Assembly (NCBI RefSeq): GCF_006265225.1
Contig: NZ_VDCS01000003.1
Span: 248,001 to 312,000 of the forward strand
From: Allotamlana fucoidanivorans
GTDB taxonomy: Bacteria > Bacteroidota > Bacteroidia > Flavobacteriales > Flavobacteriaceae
Direction of reading: 5' to 3'
Length of the DNA stretch: 64,000 nucleotides
This document shows, piece after piece, positions 16,971-26,109 of this stretch. The translations under genes were made by a program, and so were the position numbers. Position 1 is the first letter of the stretch; every line of letters starts with the position of its first letter. Below the pieces are notes generated by a model, which was given only the letters and a program-made list of their open reading frames with translations, made no database searches and was not told where the DNA came from.

Positions 16971-18986
16971 TTATACTTTTGTTAAAACGATTTGTTCTGC
17001 TTCTTTATTTACAATTTCACTAAAAAACGTTTTTAAAGCCACATAATACTCAGAACCAATGATGGAACTATTTATTCTTGATTTTATAGTAACTTGAATT
17101 TGGTTTTTCATTCCAACGACATTATATTGAAATATTCCCAGGTTTTCAGGAAGTGAAAACGCTCCTTTTTCTGGTAAGCTTTCAATTTTGTAGCCTTCGG
17201 GCAAATTTATGATAATTCTAAATGAAGTTTGAAAAGGATAACCAAAATCAACGGGATATTCTCGATTTTCTAATTTAAACGGATTTTCATTTTCTTTAAA
17301 AAAGAATAATGGCGAAAAGTATAGTTTATCACCAACAATATCTGCCTGGCTTTCTTTTTCAAACTCAAAGGTTTCAACAATGGGTTTTCCTAAATCTGTA
17401 CTATTCTTAACCTCAAATTCTAGTATATCAATACCATTATATTTATTATCTAATTTCTCAATATAGTCATCCTTATCAATTCCGTTATATTTTTCTCGAT
17501 AAGTTAAGGCTCGGTAATTTGATTTTGTTTTACGACAACTACCATGAATACTTCCATCTTCATTCAAATCAATCATTAGTACAGTAATGTCTTGCGATAA
17601 CTTTTTTGGATACAAATCAACAAACGTTGAATTGCCTTGCTCATTAATCGCTCTTCCCTTCCAGTTTAAAGCCTTAAAAGGTAAAACATTGAGATGACAA
17701 TAAGAGCTTGTAGCATCAAGTAGCACTTCACTGCCATCATCAAACTTTGCACAAGTTATGACATAATTATATCCTTCACGAGTTGGAAATAAAGGAATTC
17801 CGTGGTTTCTTGTACTAACTAACACAGGATATGCACGTATACCTGCATAGCGAAGCATTGAAGTTAACATTAAATTGATTTCGGCTACATTACCTACTTT
17901 TTCTTTATACGCTTTTTTTACACCCACATCTGTTAAATACCCATAATAACCATTCCATTTAACTTGTGATTTCACAAAATCATATATAAAAGTTACCTTT
18001 TGCTTGGGATCTGAAACGGAAGCCAAAAGGGCATCCACTTCATTTTCATAATAGCCGGTTTTTTTTAATTGCCCTCCAAAGTCTTCATTTTCATAAGTGT
18101 TTTTCACCACGTCTTCCCATGTTGTTGAATAGTATTCCACTCTAGAATAAGGAAACTGAGTATAAGATAATTCATAATTAATTGATGAGCGATAATTGTT
18201 TATATTATTCACATAAGGTTCTTCTTTCATTGCGGGAACATTATCTAATTCATAGGTAGACACGTTTGTGATATATTCAATTTGAGAAGACTCAAAAGAA
18301 GTTCTAACAGAAGAAAAACCAGACCCTGAACTTCTAGTTTTAGTATTAATCAAAATTCTACCTGTTTTACGTTCAACTTTGGGTGTTACCGCAAAAAAAC
18401 CTTTAGTATTGACTTTGAAAACAAAATATTCAGGAGACTGAAATTTGGCATATAGCTTGTTTATTGGAATATCATATTGAAACACATAATCATCAACATT
18501 TGATAAAAAGGGTGACATAATCTTATATTTATATTCAATGACACAACCTTCTTTAATGTTGGGCATGGTAAACTTTACTTTATTTTTGTATTTCGATGCT
18601 TCATTTTCAAAAATTGCACTTTTTGATATTTTACTTTCAACAACTTTTCCTTTTTCTAAATTATAGGTACTAGCCTTTAGTCCGGTAAAATTTTCCTCAT
18701 TACTATTACTCTTATAAAGACTTAATTGTTTGGTTGCATAGTCAAAACCATCTTTATTATAAATTTTGACACGTTCATAAACTTCTGTAATCAACTCAAA
18801 ACCTTTTTCTTGTGTGTATTCAAAAAAAGAATTTCTATACTTATACAAATAGGTAGCACTTGCCGAGGAGTCTGTTGAATTAAACTTTTGTTCTAGTTCT
18901 TCTTTTGAAACTTTACCAAATTTATAATCTTGTGCTTGCACACAAATAGCACATAAAAATCCAAATAGTACAATTATTTTTCTCAT
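16971..18986 (-). CDS. DUF3857 / transglutaminase-like protein, degenerate catalytic site
   Basis: A 671-residue exported protein (signal MRKIIVLFGFLCAICVQAQ) with an N-terminal DUF3857 domain (about 60-250), a transglutaminase-like core (about 310-450) and a C-terminal beta-rich part (DUF2569/3858-like region). In the core the normal GDCKG catalytic-cysteine motif is replaced by GNVAE (Val367 where Cys is expected), and the region expected to supply the active-site His reads GYNYVITC. The fold is therefore probably kept without protease/transglutaminase chemistry. It lies 4 bases after a paralogue with an intact motif. Function unknown; possibly an envelope scaffolding or binding protein. 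Confidence 0.85.
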   Translation of the reverse strand: MRKIIVLFGFLCAICVQAQDYKFGKVSKEELEQKFNSTDSSASATYLYKYRNSFFEYTQEKGFELITEVYERVKIYNKDGFDYATKQLSLYKSNSNEENFTGLKASTYNLEKGKVVESKISKSAIFENEASKYKNKVKFTMPNIKEGCVIEYKYKIMSPFLSNVDDYVFQYDIPINKLYAKFQSPEYFVFKVNTKGFFAVTPKVERKTGRILINTKTRSSGSGFSSVRTSFESSQIEYITNVSTYELDNVPAMKEEPYVNNINNYRSSINYELSYTQFPYSRVEYYSTTWEDVVKNTYENEDFGGQLKKTGYYENEVDALLASVSDPKQKVTFIYDFVKSQVKWNGYYGYLTDVGVKKAYKEKVGNVAEINLMLTSMLRYAGIRAYPVLVSTRNHGIPLFPTREGYNYVITCAKFDDGSEVLLDATSSYCHLNVLPFKALNWKGRAINEQGNSTFVDLYPKKLSQDITVLMIDLNEDGSIHGSCRKTKSNYRALTYREKYNGIDKDDYIEKLDNKYNGIDILEFEVKNSTDLGKPIVETFEFEKESQADIVGDKLYFSPLFFFKENENPFKLENREYPVDFGYPFQTSFRIIINLPEGYKIESLPEKGAFSLPENLGIFQYNVVGMKNQIQVTIKSRINSSIIGSEYYVALKTFFSEIVNKEAEQIVLTKV

Positions 18987-18990
18987 TTGT

Positions 18991-20919
18991 CTATGGGTTA
19001 GTATTAGTTTTAATTAGGGCAATTTTTGCATTATCATTTTTTGCAACGGTTTTAAAGAAGTCTCTAAACTTAGCATAGTTTTCCTTGGGAAATTGACCAT
19101 CAAGCACGGTAAATTCTCTACTATATTTTATTGTAGTTTCATCAATTTTCTGCACTTCAGCTAAGTATCTGCCAAATTTATTCTCAATAAGGACATCATG
19201 AGGTAGGGCTTCAATTTTATAGCCTTTTGGAAGTGTAATTGTAAAAACGTCAACATCTTTAAACCCACGATTTATTTTTAGTGGAAATTTCCTGTTCCGA
19301 TACCTATTTGGAATTTCTCTATTTCTATTAAACGCATTTACTGAAAATAGCATTCTATCTCCTACAATTTTTGCGTATTTTGAAGCTTCAAACACTACGT
19401 TTTCAGAAAATATAACATCGTCTTTATTATTAACAATTTTAAAATCATGAAGTACCAATCCATTTATATACCGCCATCTGGTTTTATAATGTTTGTCTAA
19501 TTCACGTGGTGTCTCGCTATCCAACTTATATTTATCATCATATTGAATACCCATAGATTTTATCACTACCTCCGCCTTGATATCACCTGCACCAGTAAGC
19601 GAATATTCTCCACTAATGCTTTGAAGACTTTCTTCAGGAAGATACTTTTTGGTATGCTTGATTTGACCACCCTCTGGTGTAATAACTAAAGCATCTCGAT
19701 CGTCAGTAAAAGCCCCTATAAAACCAAATGGCGCATCTTGACTTGTGCATTCAAGCCAAATATCATTACCATTATCAGGTATATTCAGAATAACATGGTT
19801 TGTCTGCCCTTGAAAAGAAACGAAATCATTTTTTACATTTAAAACATTGTCCCGAGAAGCATACAGCCTTGTATAATACGATTCTACACCTGCTATTTCC
19901 AATAAAGATTTTGTGTAATTTGATAACCCCTTACAGTCCCCATATTTTAATAAATCAACTTCTATTGCCGAAATTGGTTGCATTCCGCCAATTCCAACTT
20001 GAACACTTATGTACCTAGCATTATCCTGCACAAACTGGTAAACGATCTTTGCTCTCTCAATAGGGTTATCAACCCCATCTACTAATTTTAAAATTTTGCT
20101 TCTTGTTCCTGTTGATATCGCAGACCTTCCTTTCAGTAAATTATTATGAAACCAACTTCCCATAGATTTCCAATTATTTACATCCGCAAACACGCCTTCA
20201 TAAACAAACTTATCTGATGCAATCATAACTTCTGGCAAGAGAACATTGGTAGCAGGACTATAAGCCTCTGGTTCAAAAGCAGGAATATCTTTAACCCTAA
20301 ATTTTAGTATTCCGGGTTTATCCTCCTTGATCAACTCAATAGCATTAAAATTATTTTCCTTGGTTCTTAGTTGAATTTCTTCACCGTATGCAATACTATA
20401 CTGGCTATTTTCAACACTCAGGAAATAATCGTTTATTGGGGTGAACGACCTGATAAAGGCTGTGTTTTCATTAACAATTTCATAGGTAAACTCCACCGTA
20501 TAGGGATATGACGCTGGGGTATATTCTAAATACTTTACGCGAGAGTCCGAATATAAAGTCCCTCCATCAACCGCACTCACATCTTTAAAGTCGCTTTCTC
20601 TAATTTTTTTAAGTGGTTCACCAAACCCATCGTAAACAATAGCTTTTAGGTCTTTTATTTTGGTAGTTTCATCATAATAGGCATGAGCATTAACATGCTT
20701 ATTACCTCTCTTATTAAATACCGTAACCACTCTTTTTCCTTTAGTATACATTTTACTAGCTGTTTCCATAACAATGGAAACGTCATTTAACCTTATAATG
20801 GCATTGGCATCTTTCTTTAAATCTGGAGAGATTGTAAGTGCGTTATAGGACAAGTCTTGGCTAACCACAAGAAAACTAGTGAATACAAAGAGTATATTCA
20901 CAAAAAACTTTGGAATCAT
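18991..20919 (-). CDS. DUF3857 / transglutaminase-like protein, intact catalytic residues
   Basis: A 642-residue exported protein (signal MIPKFFVNILFVFTSFLVVSQ), first gene of the DUF3857-DUF3857-mazG-aroA run. It has an N-terminal DUF3857 domain (about 55-230), a transglutaminase-like domain (about 275-400) and a C-terminal beta-rich region. The candidate triad is Cys329 (YGDCKGLSNY), His375 (TNHVIL) and Glu390 (WLECTS), so hydrolase or amide-transfer activity is plausible in the periplasm. The substrate is unknown. The pairing with a catalytically degenerate paralogue suggests they work together or on related partners. Confidence 0.87.
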   Translation of the reverse strand: MIPKFFVNILFVFTSFLVVSQDLSYNALTISPDLKKDANAIIRLNDVSIVMETASKMYTKGKRVVTVFNKRGNKHVNAHAYYDETTKIKDLKAIVYDGFGEPLKKIRESDFKDVSAVDGGTLYSDSRVKYLEYTPASYPYTVEFTYEIVNENTAFIRSFTPINDYFLSVENSQYSIAYGEEIQLRTKENNFNAIELIKEDKPGILKFRVKDIPAFEPEAYSPATNVLLPEVMIASDKFVYEGVFADVNNWKSMGSWFHNNLLKGRSAISTGTRSKILKLVDGVDNPIERAKIVYQFVQDNARYISVQVGIGGMQPISAIEVDLLKYGDCKGLSNYTKSLLEIAGVESYYTRLYASRDNVLNVKNDFVSFQGQTNHVILNIPDNGNDIWLECTSQDAPFGFIGAFTDDRDALVITPEGGQIKHTKKYLPEESLQSISGEYSLTGAGDIKAEVVIKSMGIQYDDKYKLDSETPRELDKHYKTRWRYINGLVLHDFKIVNNKDDVIFSENVVFEASKYAKIVGDRMLFSVNAFNRNREIPNRYRNRKFPLKINRGFKDVDVFTITLPKGYKIEALPHDVLIENKFGRYLAEVQKIDETTIKYSREFTVLDGQFPKENYAKFRDFFKTVAKNDNAKIALIKTNTNP

Positions 20920-20986
20920 TTAGCTTATTAGTTGGGTTTAATGTCTAAATATAAGTAAAATTACACTTACATTTACATGAGAAAAG

Positions 20987-21517
20987 TCATCTTTTTGATG
21001 TTTTTTGAAGTCGTTTCACCACCCTATTCGTTAAAAGCACTGTAAGACAAGGGAGTAAGACAAAAATAAATTCACTTAAAACAACCTTTAATCCCCACGA
21101 CGAAAAAAAACTTCTAATTCCTAAAGGAGACACCTTAATTTCTCTGATGGGAAAAAAGAAACGTTGGTTATCAAGCGGAATGAAAAAGCCCACACCCATA
21201 CCTCCACTGGTCATGGCATCTAAAATACCATGAGAAAGTGTAGCGAAAAAAATAATTAAAAACCATACTAATTTACTAGCTCTACCAAAACTAAACATGA
21301 CCAAAGCTGCCCATATGAGAGCAAAACTAATAGAATGTGTAAAACCCCGATGTCCTAAAGGGTGTTCATAAGGAATACCTAAACGAAATCCAATAACATC
21401 AAAATCTGGTAAAATTGTAGAAAAAACCGCTAGTGGTAGCAGCCATTTTAATTGATTTTTCCCTGTAAGCTTGGTTAAGGTATAGCCTACTGCGGCGTGT
21501 CCAAAAATTGAGGCCAT
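20987..21517 (-). CDS. YdjM/DUF457-type membrane metal-dependent hydrolase
   Basis: A 176-residue integral membrane protein with about four hydrophobic helices. Conserved polar signatures sit between them: an N-terminal GHAAVGY, LPDFDVIGFRLG, HPLGHRGFTHSI and SHGILDAMTSGG. The His and Asp residues resemble a metal site, as in the LexA-binding, inner membrane-associated putative hydrolase family. Actual substrate is unknown. It overlaps the dtd stop by one base and is the last gene of rsgA-dtd-this gene. Confidence 0.85.
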   Translation of the reverse strand: MASIFGHAAVGYTLTKLTGKNQLKWLLPLAVFSTILPDFDVIGFRLGIPYEHPLGHRGFTHSISFALIWAALVMFSFGRASKLVWFLIIFFATLSHGILDAMTSGGMGVGFFIPLDNQRFFFPIREIKVSPLGIRSFFSSWGLKVVLSEFIFVLLPCLTVLLTNRVVKRLQKTSKR

Positions 21518-21969
21518 TACTCTTTATTCTTAGTATCCATGATAATAGTTACTGGTCCATCATTGACTAAATCCAGCTTCATATCAGCACCAAATTGCCC
21601 TGTTTGCACTTTTTTACCCAAGTCTGTTTCAAGCTGATTCACAAATGCTTGATACAAGGGAATGGCAATATCAGGCTTCGCTGCTTTAATATAACTGGGT
21701 CTATTCCCTTTTTTGGTAGAAGCATGTAATGTAAATTGACTAACCACAATGATATCACCATCAACATCAACAACCGATTTATTCATCACACCATTTTCAT
21801 CGCTAAAAATTCTCAAATTCACTACCTTATTTGACAACCATTTTATATCATCCTTTGCATCATTGTTTACAACGCCAAGTAATATTAATAAGCCTTTTTT
21901 TATGGTGGCAACTTGGGTTTTATCAATGGTTACACCTGCCGAAGTAACTCTTTGAATAACTATCTTCAT
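21517..21969 (-). CDS. dtd: D-aminoacyl-tRNA deacylase
   Basis: DTD releases D-amino acids (and glycine mischarged on tRNA-Ala) from tRNA, a chirality proofreading enzyme. The 150-residue length and both family motifs are present: SQFTLHA (about 78-84, catalytic Thr region) and NDGPVTI near the C-terminus. The N-terminal MKIVIQRVTSAGVTI is typical. Translation is coupled to its neighbours: start overlaps the rsgA stop by 4 bases and the end overlaps the YdjM-like gene by 1 base. Confidence 0.97.
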   Translation of the reverse strand: MKIVIQRVTSAGVTIDKTQVATIKKGLLILLGVVNNDAKDDIKWLSNKVVNLRIFSDENGVMNKSVVDVDGDIIVVSQFTLHASTKKGNRPSYIKAAKPDIAIPLYQAFVNQLETDLGKKVQTGQFGADMKLDLVNDGPVTIIMDTKNKE

Positions 21970-22916
21970 TCTTTATCCCAAATATCAGTTCTATAATGCT
22001 CATCTTCACCTTCAATAATCTGTAAATAACTGCGATAGCGCGAATATTCCACGTCCCCGTCTTCTAAAGCATTTTTAACAGCACATTGTGGCTCTTGAAC
22101 ATGCAAACAATTATTAAACTTACAATCTTGTTTTAACTTAAAAAACTCGGGAAAATAATCACCTACTTCTTCTTTATCCATATCAACCACACCAAAGCCT
22201 TTAATACCTGGTGTATCAATAATTTTTGCGCCAAAATCAAGATCAAACATTTCTGCAAATGTAGTGGTATGTTGACCCTGCATGTGCTGTGTAGAGATGG
22301 CTTTAGTTTTTATGTTTAATGAAGGCTCTATGGCATTAACAAGCGTAGATTTACCAACTCCCGAATGCCCAGAAAACATACTTACCTTATCTTGCATTAA
22401 CGCTTTTACCTTATCAACATTTTTACCAGTCACCGCTGAAACCCCGATACATTCATAACCTATTTTTCTATACACATGTGCCAAGTAACGCACCTCATCA
22501 AGTGTTTCTTGATCATAGGTGTCAATTTTATTAAACAGTAAAACCGTTTTTATGGAATAGGCTTCAGCAGTGACTAAAAAACGATCAATAAAACTAGATA
22601 GCGTTGGCGGATTATTAATAGTAATCATCAAGAAAACCTGATCTAAATTGGCAGCTATAATATGCGTTTGTTTTGAAAGGTTTACTGACTTTCTAACTAT
22701 GAAATTTTTTCGCTCATGTATTTTATTAATAACACCCGTTTCCTCATTATTCTTAGTTTCCAACTCAAAATCAACCATGTCTCCTACAGCAATAGGATTG
22801 GTACTCTTTATTCCTTTTATTCTGAATTTCCCCTTGATTCTGCATTCATAAGTATGCCCTAATTGGTTTTTTACGGTATACCAGCTTCCTGTCGATTTAT
22901 AAACTTGTCCTGTCAT
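21966..22916 (-). CDS. rsgA: ribosome small subunit-dependent GTPase A
   Basis: RsgA is a circularly permuted GTPase assisting late 30S subunit maturation. The 316-residue protein has an N-terminal OB-fold (about 1-70), then G motifs in permuted order: G4 LLFNKIDTYD, G1 GHSGVGKSTLVNAI, G3 DTPGIKGFG. The C-terminal zinc-binding domain follows (Cys and His in DCKFNNCLHVQEPQCAV). First gene of a three-gene overlapping operon. Confidence 0.97.
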   Translation of the reverse strand: MTGQVYKSTGSWYTVKNQLGHTYECRIKGKFRIKGIKSTNPIAVGDMVDFELETKNNEETGVINKIHERKNFIVRKSVNLSKQTHIIAANLDQVFLMITINNPPTLSSFIDRFLVTAEAYSIKTVLLFNKIDTYDQETLDEVRYLAHVYRKIGYECIGVSAVTGKNVDKVKALMQDKVSMFSGHSGVGKSTLVNAIEPSLNIKTKAISTQHMQGQHTTTFAEMFDLDFGAKIIDTPGIKGFGVVDMDKEEVGDYFPEFFKLKQDCKFNNCLHVQEPQCAVKNALEDGDVEYSRYRSYLQIIEGEDEHYRTDIWDKE

Positions 22917-23001
22917 GAAGTGTCAATAATAATACAAATTAACAACTTTTCAAGTTAAGAAAAAGATTATCTTAGTGTCATTATTTATAAAAACATACCG
23001 A

Positions 23002-23454
23002 ATGAAAAACACAATTTTAGCCTTAAGTCTTATTTTCTTTTCTTTTTTTGAAATGCATGCTCAAGTAGAGTATAAGATAATTACAACTATTGAATCTATT
23101 GTTCCTAGTGGTCTAGGACGTTCTAGACTGATTTCGGCCACTGATGAAAGAAATTATGAAGATTTCACTTCAGAACAAACAGAAGAAGACAATTCTAGAA
23201 ACAAATCAAAGCGAGGTGATATTCGGGTGAAAGATTTTGAAGAAACCAAACTATTAAACTTTTATAACTTAGCAGGTATTCGCTTTCAAAATATTGCGGC
23301 TAACGACGCTCTTGTTAACTCTAAAGTAAATGCTATGGCAGAAGAAGGATGGGAATTAGCCTTTGTAACTAGTGGCGTGGAAAGCGACGCAGGAAAGGGT
23401 GATGGCAACGGCATCTTTATAACACGTTATGTTTTTAAAAGAAATAGACCGTAA
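23002..23454 (+). CDS. exported protein, DUF4177-like, unknown function
   Basis: A 150-residue predicted secreted or periplasmic protein. I prefer the ATG at 23002 over the in-frame ATG at 22975 because it places a clean signal peptide (MKNTILALSLIFFSFFEMHAQ) at the N-terminus. The C-terminal part (about 100-150: NSKVNAMAEEGWELAFVTSGVE...FITRYVFKR) resembles the short DUF4177 beta-alpha-beta pattern where a hydrophobic helix ends in GWEL. The middle is acidic and low in structure. No enzymatic motif is seen. Function unknown. Confidence 0.65.
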   Translation: MKNTILALSLIFFSFFEMHAQVEYKIITTIESIVPSGLGRSRLISATDERNYEDFTSEQTEEDNSRNKSKRGDIRVKDFEETKLLNFYNLAGIRFQNIAANDALVNSKVNAMAEEGWELAFVTSGVESDAGKGDGNGIFITRYVFKRNRP

Positions 23455-23471
23455 ATACTTCAAAACATTAT

Positions 23472-23508
23472 AAGGATTGTCTCTTAATCTTGTTTTTAGG
23501 CAATCCTT
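23472..23508. terminator. bidirectional terminator between convergent genes
   Basis: AAGGATTGTC (23472-23481) pairs with GGCAATCCTT (23499-23508), a 10-bp stem with one G-U and a roughly 17-base loop. It sits between two convergent stop codons; T-rich sequence is modest. Confidence 0.6.
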
Positions 23509-23509
23509 T

Positions 23510-24040
23510 CTAGAATTTTCTCGACACTCCTATATTGAGTCCCCAAGTACCATATTCTTCTTTAAAATCATAAACAAAAGAGGTCAAGACTCCCCAATTA
23601 CTCCCTAACTCAATACCATATTCTAAACCACCTCTTAATACAAATAAATTTTTGTTTTTCTCAAATTCTATTGCCGGACCAGCAATTATATTCCAATTCT
23701 TAGCGAAACTATAACCTGCTAAAACCGCTAGAATAAAAGCTCTATCCCGCTCTAAATCCTCTCTACCAAAAGGCACTAAATAATCTGCCAATTCTAAGTC
23801 TAACACCATACCTAATGACCAGGTTGCTGTAATTTCTCTATAATAACCAACACCTATTGTTGGCACAAAAAGAGATTCTTCAAGTTTACCTTCTTCAAAA
23901 GCTTTAGGAATATGTGTAAAACCAAACTCAAAAATAACTTCGTTTTTTAATTCTTTTTCTTCTGTTTCATTTTCATACTCACTTTGTGCATAACTATTAA
24001 GAATACAAAGCAAAATAAAAAATAACATGATTCTTTTCAT
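23510..24040 (-). CDS. small outer-membrane beta-barrel protein
   Basis: A 176-residue protein with signal peptide MKRIMLFFILLCILNSYAQ and alternating beta-strand sequence ending in GLNIGVSRKF, a C-terminal Phe typical of outer-membrane barrels. Segments such as VPTIGVGYYREITATWSLGMVLDLEL and NIIAGPAIEFEK look like successive transmembrane strands; length fits an eight-stranded barrel. No substrate or pathway can be assigned. Convergent with the DUF4177-like gene and separated from the aromatic operon by a terminator. Confidence 0.65.
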   Translation of the reverse strand: MKRIMLFFILLCILNSYAQSEYENETEEKELKNEVIFEFGFTHIPKAFEEGKLEESLFVPTIGVGYYREITATWSLGMVLDLELADYLVPFGREDLERDRAFILAVLAGYSFAKNWNIIAGPAIEFEKNKNLFVLRGGLEYGIELGSNWGVLTSFVYDFKEEYGTWGLNIGVSRKF

Positions 24041-24110
24041 AACACAGGTCTTACTTGATTAACAACACTTTATAAATGTAAGACTTTTTCTTGTTAAATT
24101 ATATAAATAG

Positions 24111-24136
24111 AAAAGCCTTCCAGATAGAAGGCTTTT
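24111..24136. terminator. intrinsic terminator of the Phe/Tyr operon
   Basis: Perfect 10-bp stem AAAAGCCTTC (24111-24120) / GAAGGCTTTT (24127-24136) with a 6-base loop, T-rich on both strands. It lies 27 bases beyond the last gene of the operon. Confidence 0.9.
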
Positions 24137-24162
24137 TTAAAATATAATAATACATCACATTT

Positions 24163-25245
24163 TTAACCGTTGATGATTTTTTCTTGATGATTGATAGATT
24201 CTTGGTGAATTGCTTTGAACATTTTCAATACAAACTCTTCACTTAATCCGTGCTGCTCTCCTTCAAGAACCATTTTACCTAAAATTTCATTCCAGCGCTT
24301 TGACTGTAATACCGCAACGTTTTTAGATTTTTTAAGCTCTCCAATGCCATCGGCAGCCTTCATACGTTTTCCTAATAATTCTATAATTTGATTATCAACA
24401 ACATCAATCTGTGCTCTTAATTTGTTTAATGTATTGGTATAATCTTCTTCCGCATTAGTTTCTTTTCTTATTTTCAAATCTTTCATAATTTGAACTAAAC
24501 TAGCTGGTGTTACTTGTTGAGCCGCATCACTCCAAGCATTTTCAGGATCATGATGTGTTTCAATCATTAAACCATCAAAATTTAAATCTAATGCCTCTTG
24601 AGACACCTCAAAAATCATATCTCTTTTTCCTGTAATATGAGACGGGTCATTGATTAATGGAATATCAGGAAATTTATTTTGAAATTCAATAGCCAACTGC
24701 CATTCTGGAGTGTTTCTATATTTAGATTTTTCATATGTTGAAAACCCTCTATGAATTGCTCCAATATTTTTAACACCAGAAGCATAAATTCTTTCAATGC
24801 CACCTAACCATAAAGCTAAATCTGGATTTACAGGATTTTTTATCAAAACAGGTTTATCTGTTCCTTCTAAAGCATCTGCAATTTCTTGCATAATGAAAGG
24901 ACTAACTGTTGAACGTGCTCCAATCCATAGCAAATCCACATCATGTTCTAAAGCTAGCTTAACATGAGCTGCGTTTGCAACTTCGGTACAAATCTTCATC
25001 CCAGTTTCTTCCTTTACTTTTTGTAGCCATTTTAAACCTAAGGCTCCCACCCCTTCAAACATCCCTGGGCGTGTTCTTGGTTTCCAAATACCTGCTCTAA
25101 AATAACTAACATCAGTATCTTTTAGCTCATGTGCAATTTTTAAAACTTGCTCTTCGGTTTCAGCACTACATGGACCTGCAATTACTAACGGATGATCTAA
25201 ATTTAAATCATCTAACCAGGTTCTCATTTCTTTTTTGTTCTCCAT
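24163..25245 (-). CDS. bifunctional DAHP synthase / chorismate mutase
   Basis: A 360-residue fusion. Residues about 1-265 are a DAHP synthase of the AroA-beta (KDO8P synthase-like) type, with GPCSAETEEQV, FRAGIWKPRTRPGMFEG, IKNPVNPDLALW and DPSHITGKRD. It condenses PEP with erythrose-4-phosphate at the entry of the shikimate pathway. Residues about 275-360 are an AroQ-type chorismate mutase (LRAQIDVVDNQIIELLGKRM...IGELKKSKN), making prephenate. Last gene of the Phe/Tyr operon, so it supplies both the entry step and the branch-point step to its neighbours. The fused mutase often acts as the allosteric sensor in this architecture. Confidence 0.95.
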   Translation of the reverse strand: MENKKEMRTWLDDLNLDHPLVIAGPCSAETEEQVLKIAHELKDTDVSYFRAGIWKPRTRPGMFEGVGALGLKWLQKVKEETGMKICTEVANAAHVKLALEHDVDLLWIGARSTVSPFIMQEIADALEGTDKPVLIKNPVNPDLALWLGGIERIYASGVKNIGAIHRGFSTYEKSKYRNTPEWQLAIEFQNKFPDIPLINDPSHITGKRDMIFEVSQEALDLNFDGLMIETHHDPENAWSDAAQQVTPASLVQIMKDLKIRKETNAEEDYTNTLNKLRAQIDVVDNQIIELLGKRMKAADGIGELKKSKNVAVLQSKRWNEILGKMVLEGEQHGLSEEFVLKMFKAIHQESINHQEKIING

Positions 25246-25255
25246 AATTTTACTC

Positions 25256-26107
25256 TTAACTAATTCCTTTTAATATATCTTTTATATGATTTGTATTTTC
25301 CATCTCACTGTTTATAGCATCAAAATCATTTGCTTCCATTAACTGTTTAAAATGCGTGAGATTATTTATATATTCTTCTAATGTCTCAATAACATTAGTT
25401 TTGTTCTGTTTAAAAATAGGTGTCCACATTTCTGGCGAACTTTTAGCCAAACGTACGGTTGAGGCAAATCCACTACCTGCCATATCAAAAATATCACGCT
25501 CATTTTTTTCTTTTTCAATTACTGTTTTCCCCAGCATAAATGAACTTATATGTGACAAATGCGATACATAAGCAATATGTTTATCATGTGCTTCAGGATT
25601 CATATAACGCATGCGCATACCAATATCTGAAAATAGTTTTAAGGCTTTTTCCTGAAGCTTAAAGGTGGTCTTTTCTACTTCACAAACAATATTTGTTTTG
25701 CCAACAAACAGACCTTCTAACGCAGCTGTTGGTCCAGAATGTTCGGTACCAGCAATAGGATGCATAGCTAAAAAGTTTCTTCTTTTTGGATGATTTTCAA
25801 CCGCTTTACATATATCTACTTTTGTAGACCCTGCATCAACCACCAACCCCGTGTCTGAAATTTTATCTAATACCGTTGGCAATAAGGTAACCGTTGCATC
25901 AACTGGTATAGAAATAATCACTAAATCAGCATTTCCCAGATCATCAAGCGTTGCTTTTTTATCAATAATATTAAGCTCTAAAGCTTTGTTAAGCGTGGCA
26001 TCTTTTCTACTAACACCATGAATTACAGCTTCTGGATTATTTTTTTTGATATCTAAGCAAAGGCTTCCACCAATCAAACCTACTCCTATGGCATATATAT
26101 TCTTCAT
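25256..26107 (-). CDS. tyrA: prephenate dehydrogenase
   Basis: TyrA oxidatively decarboxylates prephenate to 4-hydroxyphenylpyruvate, the tyrosine branch. The 283-residue protein begins with the NAD(P)-binding Rossmann loop GVGLIGGSLCLDI, and has the catalytic HPIAGTEHSGP (about 118-128) and the prephenate-binding AYVSHLSHISSFML region. No chorismate mutase or ACT domain is attached; the mutase is fused to the DAHP synthase encoded 10 bases downstream. It starts 2 bases after the aminotransferase stop. Confidence 0.95.
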   Translation of the reverse strand: MKNIYAIGVGLIGGSLCLDIKKNNPEAVIHGVSRKDATLNKALELNIIDKKATLDDLGNADLVIISIPVDATVTLLPTVLDKISDTGLVVDAGSTKVDICKAVENHPKRRNFLAMHPIAGTEHSGPTAALEGLFVGKTNIVCEVEKTTFKLQEKALKLFSDIGMRMRYMNPEAHDKHIAYVSHLSHISSFMLGKTVIEKEKNERDIFDMAGSGFASTVRLAKSSPEMWTPIFKQNKTNVIETLEEYINNLTHFKQLMEANDFDAINSEMENTNHIKDILKGIS

Positions 26108-26109
26108 CC

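Noticed and set aside
22975-23001. Upstream ATG for the DUF4177-like gene
   Set aside because: It adds MSLFIKTYR before a perfect signal peptide, so the internal ATG at 23002 is more likely.
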